Source of the DNA: Chrysophaeum taylorii
Taxonomy: Eukaryota; Sar; Pelagophyceae; Pelagomonadales; Pelagomonadaceae
DNA: 64,000 nucleotides
Assembly (NCBI GenBank): GCA_029834535.1
Contig: JAQMWT010000365.1
Location: forward strand, 1-64,000
Direction: 5' to 3'
The position numbers were made by a program, and so were the translations under genes. The notes beneath the pieces were generated by a model. It made no database searches and was not told where the DNA came from. It worked only from the letters and a program-made list of their open reading frames with translations. Of the stretch, positions 19,636 to 31,600 are shown piece after piece. How positions within the stretch are numbered: position 1 is the stretch's first letter; every line of letters starts with the position of its first letter.

Positions 19636-22600
19636 TCAACTGTCCGGGCGAAATCTTCGGACAAGACTCCTCCAAAAGCAGACGAGGGCGTCATGGGACT
19701 CGACAAAAATGCGTACGAGGACAACGACAACTATAATAGCGATCACGGCAGCGAGAAGGAAATAGAGCTCTCCAAGGCTCTCATGAGAGGACGGGCTGAT
19801 AGTATCGAGCAGGATGGAAGTCATGAGAGCACCGAAGGTGGCGACCGAGAGCATGAGTTCCTCAAAGATAGGCTTGTGGAGACTTTTCGGAATGGCGACG
19901 AGGGCGGCACAGAGCCGAAGGCCAGCGCGAACGGCCGGCGATGGTCTCCACGTCAGGTCCTCGTGAATGCCAGGCAGCGCGTCAAACAAGAACACCTCGT
20001 CGAAACGGCCTTCGATACTGGATGAGAGAAGCGCCACATTGCGCAACTTGCGCGCGACGTCGCCAAGCGTGTACCGCCCGAGGCGAGTCGACGCGTACGC
20101 GGGCTCGAGCTGGCAGAAGAAAAAGAGAGGCGAGGATGGAATGTTGGCGGCGAACGGAAAGGTGCGAAGTGCGGTCGGATCGTCGAGGCGCTGTACGCGA
20201 TCAACGATGAGTGAGGGCAGAATGACGTCGAAGATGATGATTTCGAGCGGGAATATAATGATATACATCAGCACCAGGTGAACGACGACGGCCAAAATCC
20301 AATGGCGCGAGCGGTCGTACCCGATCGAAGTTGCGACTTGAAGCATGACGAAGATGGCGCCGCCAATGAGCCCCAGAACGCCGAGCCAGGCTAACACGAA
20401 CGCGGCAGGCATGGGCGGAGCCCTTCTTTTCTCCTTGCGGATCGTCGTGTCATAGATGCGCCGCTCGACGAATGAGAGACGCGAGACACGCTCGGCGTCG
20501 ACGAGGCGCTCGAGCCGCAGGGCTAGGGTCTCTGCGGGCGTGTTACCCGTAATTTTCCCCAACTCATCTCGCAGCTGCCAAGCGTCAAGGATATAACCGC
20601 GGATCATTTCCAAGACGTTGTCGACCCACTCAGCCTCGTCTGGTGCCCAGCGCCAGTCGCGTCGAAAACGCTCCTCGAGCGCCGAAAGCATCATCGCAGC
20701 TTCGGAGTGTTTGTTCGACTCCGCGTACGTGCGACATGTCTCGAGCTCGAAGAATCCGAGTCGCATGTTCTTCACGACCTCGACGGCCAATGCGCGCACT
20801 TCCATCTCCGCCGTTTGAAGGCTTACGGTGCCGCTGGCCCATTTTTGAAGCACAAAAGAAGATCGGCCGAGCGACTCCCACCCAAACGACTTTCTGCGGC
20901 TACGCGTGCTGATCTTGTTGGTAGCCTCCAGAAGAGTGGCAACTGAATGTTGTGCCCCACCGTCGGGCTTGATGTCCGACATGATGTCCGCCTCAAGGCT
21001 CGACTGACACCGCGCTACGAACTGAGGCCACATCGCCTGACCCGATGTATGACACACATTGTCGTAATTGTCGCTCCTGTCGGTCTTTTCTTCTTTTGCT
21101 GCTTCTTCTTCTTCCTCCTCTTCTTCTTCTTCTTCTTCTTCTCCAATGTCTTCTCCAAAGTCGGTATCACCCTCGACTTGATCGGCCGCAAGATCTTCGT
21201 CGCCCAGCTCGATATCGACAGTTTCCCGCGGGGTAGCTTCGCTCCACGCGGTTTCAACATTGTCCCGTGAGATAGCTTCGCTCCGCTCGATATCAATGTT
21301 GTCCCGGTGAGAAGCTCTCACCTGAATTTGTCGTGGGTCAACCTCTGACGTTTTGTGTATCTCGACAGCAACATCGAATACGGTTGTGTCCTCCTGAAAG
21401 TCTGTCTTGATCTGCTCATTCTGGTCGGTCACTAGGTCTTCTTCAAGCAGGACGTCGACGACGGTGTTGTCCTGAAAGTCTATCTCGATTGGCACACTAT
21501 TGTCAGCCCCTTCTTCTTCTTCTTCAATCGGGTCATTTTCGAAGATGTGGTCGTCCTCAAAGTCTATTCTGACCCCTCGCCAAGTTCCATCGTTCGATTC
21601 TGGTGCCGAGGGAGCACCGGCCACGAATGGCGACGCATTGCCTTGGATAGAAAGACGACGAAACCACATCTCAAACTCCGGAGGCACCGGCACAGCGATG
21701 AAGTTGTCGATGAGCCAATCTAAGGCTGCGAATAGCGGCAGGATGAAGGCCAGAACAAGAAGCAACAGGACGAAATGTTCCACCGTGGCTCCAGCTTCTC
21801 TGGTACTCTTTTCAACGCACGACGCGGAACAAAAGTCAAACTTACAGAGCGGCCGACGAGATACAAGACTCCGCGCGTTGTTTTCGCATTCGCTCTCATC
21901 GTCATCATACGCGCCGCAGTCCACACTGGGAAACTCAATCCAAACGACCTCGAGAGCCAACGCGAGAAAAACAAGGGCAAACTCGACGCCAAGCTTAAGA
22001 GCGCGCCATTTGCGCGGCATCGTCGCGCTGTATACACAATACCAGCTGAATATGGGGTGGCTTTGAATGAGTGCCTCAACGACATCTCGCAACGACCGGC
22101 CAGGGATGTGTTCAATCTGTTCGCGAGCAAGGGCGCGCGTTGTTGGCGTATCGAGATTCTCGAGCCTCACGTCTTTCGCTAACTTCCCTCGCATGTACAT
22201 CGACGCACCACGATCTTCTCCAAGCTGATTTTGGCTATGCTTGTCCAGCCGCTCGCCGACGATCGCCGCAGCAGCAGTGACGAGGACAAGAGCGAGGCAC
22301 GCTGCCAGCACGAGACGCGATTGACGGATGTTAGGTTTGATGTCAAAGACTTGCGTGTACACCTCGGCGGCGTTAGTTACCTCGCGGCGCGTCGAATAAT
22401 CGGTTGCTAAGTTTCTGTCGGCGATGTGGCACTCACAGCGTGTCGAAGCATCATCATCTACCACCGCCTCACAGGACGGCGGCAAAACCCAGCGGCGACT
22501 CAAAATGTCCCACCTTGCACAGGCAAGCGACGTCGAGTTGCACGTGTAGTTGAAAAAACCAGGTGCGTGCCCGTCGCAGTACAGCGAAACCATCGTATCC

Positions 22601-25600
22601 GGACACTCAACCTCCTTAAAGCCAACAAAGCCGCATTCGCACTCCACTGTGACGTTCACCGCAGGTGTCACGTTGAGGGCCAACTGCCCCGGTAAAGTCA
22701 GGTTGACATCGGTGACGGCACTCGTGACGCTACTTGTAGCCCCGTTGTCATACCACTCGCTAAGTGAGACGTTGAGGTCAAGACGCACGACTCGTGACAA
22801 CGCTCGGTTGTTTTCCTCTAGTTCGTGCGGGTTGATGAGGAACTCGGTGACGGAAATCGCGTACACAGAACCGTCGTCGGGCACGATTGACGATGAGGCG
22901 TTCATGCCCGCAATTCCAATCTCTTGTATCCCGTTACTGAGCTGATTCGAGACTATCTGTGATGCCGTCCTCAGGTTGGCAGCCCGCGCCCCAAGAGCGT
23001 CCTCGTTTTCCACCAGTGTCTCACGCTGAAGTCGCGCGAGCATGTCAACGGTCTCGAGGAGAACATCGGACGCAACTCGAGATTCATTGCTATTTTCAAG
23101 GCGGCGGTGGTACGATGACTCCTCTTCAGTGAACAATCCCTTCGCGAGCAAATTGCTCAGCGATTCGGCGATCGCATCGACGGCCGTCGTGTTACCCGAA
23201 ACGCCGAGGCCAACGCTCGCGAGCGTTGACGTGAGCCCGTTCAACACCTTGAGGACTTCCAACGCCGAAGGGTTATCGAGGCTGCTCTCGGTCAACGCGA
23301 GCGATGATTCAATACTGAGCTCGAGAGGTTCGAGCTCCGGGTCGACCAGATCTTCCACGGCGTCGGCGATCGCGCTGACGATAGTTTCGAGCACCTTGTT
23401 CTCATCATCATCATCGTCATCGTCCAAGATGCCCGCAGTTGCGGCGACGACCTGACAAACTTCGTCGAGCGAATACTTTGCGAATCCTGTTGTCAAGGCT
23501 TCGTTCACGTCGTCTAGGAACAATGTTGTGTTAGAGAGGGTCACATTCACTTTGCGAGACGCGCTCGTCGTGCTCTCGAGTGCGTCGGTAACAACCACCG
23601 TGACTCGGAGGCTGGGTGGCGCGAACCCAATCGGGAAGCGTGCGCTGCTGACGACAGTGTCGAGTGAAGATGTGCGCAGAATGCCGCGCTCCGTCTCGAA
23701 GCGATACTGAAGCGGCGGCTCTGCGGTCACCCAGCCCTCAGCCAAGAGTGTAAAGATTGTGTGAAACGCAAAACCAGAAGAGGGAGTCACGTCGAGCCTC
23801 CCAGAAGTCGGGGGTTCGACCACAGTGACGGAAACGCTCGCGTAACCGCGATTGCTGCCTTCGATTATCGCTTCGAGTTCGAATGTGTATGCTCCGCCTG
23901 GCACGAGAGTGGAGGGTGATATTACGAGTGGGTGAGACCGAGACATGTTGCCATCCAATGCCTTAGATACACTCAGTGGCGTCCGAACAACGTTCGCAAG
24001 TCCCTGGTCGTCGACAAGATCACCAGCGGCAAGCGACCAGGTTGAAACAACGACCTGCTCGGCATCGAACGTTTCTTCGGTTAAAACAATCGTAGCTTCG
24101 ATTGTCAATTTGTCCGTAGAGCGCACAGTGGTGTCGAAGAACGCAATGTCGACGTGAGGAACAGCCGTCTCAACCACCGTCACAATCTTTTGCGCTTCAG
24201 CCGTTCGTCCATCTTGGCTGGAGACATCGACACTAAACATATATGTGCCGGGAACAAGTGTCCCAGCAGTCAGCGAGAGAATAGAGCTTGTCGTCACTCG
24301 AACGTCATCGCACAGACTCTTATCTCCCGTAGTGCAACGCCACCGGAACGCCAGTGTTGCCGTTGGATTGTCTTCGTCGTATGATAAAGCAGCCGACAGC
24401 GCAATATCTTCCGTAGTAGAAGCCGACTGATTCGCACCACCTTCGATGATCGCGACGACTCGACCCATGCCGATCTTAATTGACACGTCTTGCGTGCTGT
24501 TTAAGCCTGGGACAATCTTGTCGATGACAGAAGTGCGGAGCACGTAGGACATGTTGGAAGCCAAGGCCTAGGGTACGACGTTCCCACGTCCACGACGCGA
24601 CACAAGATACAAATTGAGACCACACAAGACTCTGCCAAGTGCGAAGGCGTCGAGCTTGAAAAAGCGCACATTGTTGGAGGTCGATTCATATTCTGTAAGT
24701 TGCAGCAATCCATCTTCTGCTCGCTCTTCAAAAAGCACCCACGAAAATTCGACTTGACGCCTGGAATCAGTCCTCCCGTCGCAATCCGTGGCGAATCCCT
24801 CAGCTTCAACTGACAGAGCCTCTCGTCGGCTCGCCAATGAAACATCCGCGCCGCCGACTATCACGAGCAGCGGGATCTGGTCGTAGGTCAGTCGTATAGT
24901 ATAGCTCGCAGTTGTGGTCACCTACGAGTTTGCGTTAATGTGATCTAGAAGGTTTGCGAACCTCGAGAAAGTTGGTCAGGCTAAGCGTCAACTCGAGCAG
25001 CGAAGTCTCCGCAATGACTTTTTGGAGGTCTGAACTTGAAATTTCGAAGAATGTTTTCCCCTGAGCGCGTTCTATCGCGGTCCGCAAAGTCTCTATCTCA
25101 GCAAGCTCAACCACTGTCGAAGATGTCGTGCTTTCCGTGGCTGCTACATTCCAATGAAACACCATGTTTCGTCCGCCACTGCCCGTCGATTGATCGGCCC
25201 GCAAGGTAAAATTCTCACAGACAGAGATCGATGCTGGACCTTGGAAGACTACGCGCGGGACGATAGCATTGGGTGGTGCCGTCGCGCGAATGGTCGTCTC
25301 GTTTGCCGGTACATAGCACTCACACCTGTGAGCATGAATCCATTAAAATAATCACACGAAGGGTCCGTTTGAACACGACAGTGACTCGTACCTCTCGTTG
25401 CTCACACACTCCGCTTCCACCTTGCCCTCCAGTAGCGTGACATTACTTCCCGGAACGAACCCGAGGGCATCGCTGACGACGGCATCCACAGTTGTTGCAT
25501 TCACCCAAATGCACGTTGTCACTTCAACGTCTGCGAACTCAAACAGTATGCCGCATGCGAACTCGACGCCCGCGACATGTCCAGCACGATTCGTCGGCGC

Positions 25601-28600
25601 GTTGAAGGTGAGATCCAGTCTTGCGCCACTAGAGCTGAAGAGGGCAGAGAGTAGCTTCGGAGGCTCGGGGATATCGAGTTCCGCGCATGGGACTTGCGTT
25701 GGTAATGCCGACGGCTCGCTAGTGGTTGGCGCCGGAGATGGGTACAGCGTCTTTCGGAGCGGCGTTGGCGAGTTGCTAGGAGAGCTGGTCATCCAAGCCG
25801 GAGGTGCGCTCAATCTTATCACCGGTTGTGATGTCGGAATTGGTACATTCTCGACATCGATCTTTTCAAGTGCCGTTTCCTCTGCAATAATTGCTAATGA
25901 AGCACCCTCGTCGACAGTCGCCTCATACAACAGCGACGTGGCGTTGGCAGCCCTGACGACTGCTCGCAGGGAATCTTGGAGAGGACTGGATGATGTATAC
26001 GGCGATAAAGTGACCGCTGTCGAGAGCTGTACTTCGACGCGAGACGTAAGCGCTGCGCCTTCCGTCAAAGCGACAAACTCGAATATAACAACAAACGAGA
26101 CATCAATCGAATTGTCGACTTGCTCCATTCGACGACGGCCTCGTATTAGGCGACGGGTGGTGTGATCCTGGGCTTGAACATTCGTCACGTCGTCAGCGCC
26201 TTTAATCAGGCCCACCATCGCCAAAGAAAAGAGTTCGGCTTCTTTTTCATCAAACTCAGCTGCTGACATGCTCGATAGTACGACCGTCGACCTAATGCCC
26301 AAAGTCACATTGTTCACCGATGGGACAGGCGTCGGCAGCACTGTTGGCGATGCCGGTTCCATTGGCGACGACGTCGGTGTGGCCGACTCTTGTGCGTGCA
26401 TCGACGGAGAGCGCGTTGGCACCATACTTGGTAGAAAGCTTGGTTGCAATGTGATAAGCTGACTTGGGTTCTTCCCCACAGTGGTGGGCATCATCGTGGT
26501 ATCGTCAGCACTGCTCGGCCGATGCGACAAAATCTCGGGGTATGTGGGTGCTGTTGCGGGTGATGTCGTAATCGGACCAACTGTTGCCACCACGGACGAT
26601 TCGCTCGTCGGCAATGCGGTCGGGGCAAGCGATGGGCTCAGAGTCGGAGCATTCGACGCGCTAGTCGATATACCGCTCGTTGGAATACTTGTGGTCATTG
26701 CAGTCGGCAGCGTTGTCGGAGTGCTCGTTGATCTGGATGTTGATGCCGACGTGGGTAGAGTCGTTGGTCCGGACGTCGGTAGCATCGTCGAAGGCACCAA
26801 CGGACGTGGAGTTGGCACCCATGTGAGCTGAAAAGCTGGCCCAGATGGCGGGTCATAAAGAGACGGAACAACAGCCGGAAATGATGACGGTTGTTTGCTA
26901 CTAGAGATGGCAGGTGAGGTTGGCGATGCGCTTCGAGTGGCTGCAATACTGGAAGGAAGTGTCGGAATCCCTGAAGGCAGAAAGGAGCTTGGTGCGCTCC
27001 CGACAGCACCGCGTCCGGGAAATGATGGCTGACCAGAAGCAATCGAACTCGGGGAAACTGACGGCTGGATATCGTTGTCGCGATCATCGCTCGGAGGTGG
27101 CGACGGTGCCCTAGGTAAGATTGTAGTAGGTGTTGACACTGGCGAGACGCTTGGCACCGACGCTACGGGAAATAATGTTGGTGGGAGCGCGCTCTGAGTG
27201 GGGCTCAATTGCGAGAGCGTGGGAGTTGTTGTCGCGTGCGCAGTGGCTGGCTGCGCAACGGGCGATTCGGTTGGTGATTCGATGGGGCTCGGGGCGCGTG
27301 AGCTTTCACCAGATAGTGGCCCAGTTGGTAGTGGTGTTGGACTCGGACTTGGGGAGAGCGACAGCAACGGACCACTTTTGAGAGAGGAGGTTGGCAGCTG
27401 CGATGGCCTATTCGTTGGCGTTATCGACGGGATGCGTGTGCTTTCACGAGAAGGTGGTAATGTTGGACTCAGACTTGGCGAGGGTGACAGTGAGGGAAGG
27501 AGTGTTGGATAGGCGGTTGGCTCTCGCGACGGATGACTCGTTGGAATTGTCGATGGGAGGAGTGAGATTCCACCAGATGGTGGTGATGTTGGACTCTGAC
27601 TCGGGGAAGGTGACAGAGACGGGGCTGTCGTGGGACACGAGGTCGGTGACTGTGATGGAGTGCTCGTCGGGATCGTTGAGGGGGGTCGTGCATTATCACC
27701 GGATGGAAGTGGTGTTGGACACAGACTAGGTGAGTGGGTCAGCGACGGGCTCACTGTTGGAGCGAGGGTTGGACGCTGCGACGGGTTTCTCGAGGGAGTT
27801 GCTGACTGCTCGAAGCTCGGAGACCACGATGGAGTCGATGATGGGGTGAAGCTCGGTGTACGTGTTGGAGGTAATGACGGGGCGAGGCTTGGGACATGAC
27901 TCGGCGACGCACGTGGATGCTGAGTCGGGAGCGTACTCGCACCGAATGGTGACCTCGTGGGTTGCCTCGAAGGAACCCCAGTACTTGGCGACGCTGTTGG
28001 GGGCAGCGAGGGCGAAACTGTGGACGGCTTGGGTGTGGGTGAAAAAGAGGGACTGGCCGTGGGCACTTCAACAGGAGAGGTCGTTGGCGATGTCGTCGGC
28101 GCGAAGGATGGTGGCAACGTGGGCGACCGCGTTGGGCTTCTCGTAGGCGCCGCACTGGGCGAACCCGATGGCGACGTCGTCGATAGTAACGAGGGCTCGT
28201 GCGTGGGTGACGCGAAGGGTTGGGTTGCCGGGGATGCCGTGGGAGACCTTGATGGTGACATCAGAGGCAACCTCGAGGGCACAGATGTGGGAGGCGTCGA
28301 CGGAAGGGTCGTAGGCTCCAAGCCAGGCGAGCTCGATGGCAACACTGTCGGCAAGGATAAGGACACGAATGTGGGAAACGCTTTTGGACAGGCCGCTGGC
28401 GACTCGCTGGGGTAACCTGACGGCGTGGTCGTTAGAAGAACAGGAGGCTCATATGTGGGTGACATTGAGGTACGGGATGTTGGCGCCGCTCTGGGGTAGA
28501 ACGATGGTGATGTTGTTGGAGGCAACGACGGTAAGAATGATGACGACGAAATGGGAGTAATTGTCGGCACCGCACTGGGGTAGGCCGATGGCGCGGTCGT

Positions 28601-31600
28601 TGGAGACAGCGGAGGCTCGAATGTGGGTATTGTTGAGGGACAGGGCATTGGCGGCTCGCTCGGCGTGCTCGATGGTGCTGTAAACGAGGATGCGAACGTG
28701 GGTGACGCTGAGGGACAGGTCGTCGGCGCCAAGCGGATCAAGCCCGACGATGGCATCGTCGGAAGGAACGACGGTGAAAACGTGGTTGAAGCCGAGGGAC
28801 AGACGGTCGGTGCCGCCCTGGGCGAGTCCGATGGTGACGTCGTTGAAGGCACTGAAGGCGCGACAATGAATAACGCTGAGGGAAGCGTCGTCGGCGTCGC
28901 GCCGGTAAATCCCGACGGTGGCGTCGTTGGAAGCTGCCAAGGTGCGATTGTGGAAATTGTCGAGTGACGGGCTGTCGGCGCAGTACTGGGCGAGCCTGGA
29001 TGTGTTGGCATCGCATGCAGCGAAGGCGCAAATTCGGGTGATGCCGACGGGCACATTGTTGGCGACACACTGGGTGAATCCAATTGAGAGGGCCATTCCG
29101 TCGGCGCTGCGCTGCGAAATCCTGATGGTGGCGTCGTCAGGACCCGTGCGACCGTGGAAAATGTCGAGGGCTCCGCATTCGGCAAGCCTGATGGTGACGG
29201 CGTCGCAAGCACCGAGGGCGCAAACGTGAGTAACTCTGAAGGGCAGATTGTCGGCGTCGTACTGGGCGAATTCAATGGTAACATTGTTGGCGACAGAAAA
29301 GTTGCGTTCGTGAAGGGCCAAGCTGTCGGCGCCGCGCTGGGCGAAACCGATGGTACCAACATCGGAAGATGCGAAGGTGAGAATGTGGACGATGCCGAGG
29401 GGTAGGTTGTTGGAGCAACACTGGGCGAGCCCGACGACGGTGGCGTCGTCAGAAGCAGCGAGGGCGCAAATATCGATGATGCCGAGGGGCAGTTCGTCGG
29501 CGCGGCGTATGGCGAGCCCGCTGGCGATGTTGTCGGAGTCAATGAGGGCGTGAGAGAGGGCGAGGTCAAGGGACACATTATTGGGCACGCGCTGGGATAA
29601 CCCGATGGTGTCGTCATTGGAAGCTGCGAAGGTGCTACTGTGGAGAATGTCGAAGGACAAGCTGTCGGTGTAGCACTGGGCGAACCCGATGGTGGTGTCG
29701 TTGGAAGCAGCAAGCGTGAGTAGGATGAAGGGCAGATTGTCGGCGCCGTGCTGGGTGAAGCCAATGTTGGCGACAGAAAAGTTGCATTTGTGGACAATGT
29801 AGAGGGACAGGGCGTCGGCGCCGCGCTGGGCAAAAGGGATGGTGCCGACGTTCGAACCTGCGAAGTTGCGACTGTGGACGATGTCGAGGGACAGGTCGTC
29901 GGTGCAGTACTGGGCGAGCCCAATGGTGGCATCGTCTGAAGCAGCGAGGGCAAAAACGTGGGTGATGCCCCGGGGTACTTTGTTGGCGCTGCGCTGGGCG
30001 AGCCCGATGGCGATGTTGTTGGAGATAACGAGGGCATGAATGAGGGTGATGTCAAGGGACAGACCGTCGGCCCTGCGCTGGGTGAGCCCCATGGTGTCCT
30101 TGTGGGAAGCTGCGATTGTGCGAGGGACGGTGATACCGAGGGACGCATCGTCCGCGCCGCGCCGGGTAAATCAGATGGCAATGTTGTTGAGGGCAACAAT
30201 GGCACAAATGAGGGTGAAGGCAGCGAAGGTGCGAACGAGGGCGACACGGAGGGACAGGTTGTCGGCGCCGCTCTGGGCGAATCCGATGGAAACGTTGTCG
30301 AGGGTAGCAGCGAAGGCACGAATGAGGGTGATGCCAAGGGATTGATCAACGGCGCTGTGCTAGGTGAGCCCGACGGTGACATTGTTGGAAGTGGTGATGG
30401 GGCTAACTTGGATGAAGTTGACGGACGCGTCGACGGTACCACGCTCGGCGAATCTGACGGGAATGTTGTTGTTGAAGGCAGCGAAGGCGCGCTCGCGGGC
30501 AACGCGGACGGACACGTCGTCGGTGCATCCGTGGGCGAGCGAGATGGTGTTGATGTTGAAGACCGCGAAGGCGAGACTGTGGGTGATGACGTCGACGGAC
30601 TGCTCGCGGGGCCCGCCCTCGGCGAGTCCGACGGTGACATCGTTGGAGGCAGGGATAATGCGAACGAGGGTGGCTCCGAAGGACGTGATGTTGGTGCCGT
30701 GCTTGGTGAGTCCGATGGTGCCGTCGTCAGGAGTTGCGAGGGCGTAGATGAGGGTGATATCGAGGGACAAATCGTCGACCCCGCGCTTGGTGAGCTCGAT
30801 GGTGACGTTGTCGAAAGCAGAGATGGTGAAATCGACGGTGACTCCGAAGGACATGTCGTCGGTGCCACGCTGGGTGAGTCCGATGGTGTCGTCGTTGGGA
30901 GTTGCGAGGGCGTGAATGACGGTGATGTCGAGGGGAAAATGGTCGGTCCCGCGCTTGGTGAGCTCGATGGTGACGTTGTTGAAAGCAGAAATGCTGAAAT
31001 CGACGGTGACTCCGAAGGACATGTCGTCGGTGCCACGCTGGGTGAGTCCGATGGTGTCGTCGTTGGGAGTTGCGAGGGCGTGAATGACGGTGATGTCGAG
31101 GGGAAAATGGTCGGTCCCGCGCTTGGTGAGCTCGATGGTGACGCTGTTGAGAGCAGAAATGGTGAAATCGACGGTGACTCCGAAGGACATGTCGTCGGTG
31201 CCACGCTGGGTGAGCCCGATGGTGCCGTCGTCGGGAGGTGCGAAGGCATAAAGGAGGGTGATGTCGAGGGACAGACAGTTGGCGCCGAGCTGGGTGAGCT
31301 TGATGGTGCCGTCGTCGGGAGTTGCGAGGGCGCGCGTGAAGGTGACGACAAGGGACAGACAGTTGGCGCCGAGCTGAGTGAGCCCGATGGTGCCGTCGTC
31401 GGGAGGTGCGAAGGCATAAAGGAGGGTGAAGACAAGGGACAGACAGTTGGCGCCGAGCTGAGTGAGCCCGACGGTGGTGGGGTCATCGGGAGGTGCGAAG
31501 GCATAAAGGAGGGTGAAGACAAGGGACAGACCGTCGGCGCCGAGCTGGGTGAGCCCGACGGTGGTGGGGTCGTCGGGAGTTGCGAGGGTACAAAGGAGGG

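Noticed and set aside
28449-30092. 547-codon second-frame minus ORF (and 30360-32045)
   Set aside because: Same repeat array read in a shifted frame; openness follows from the repeat phase.
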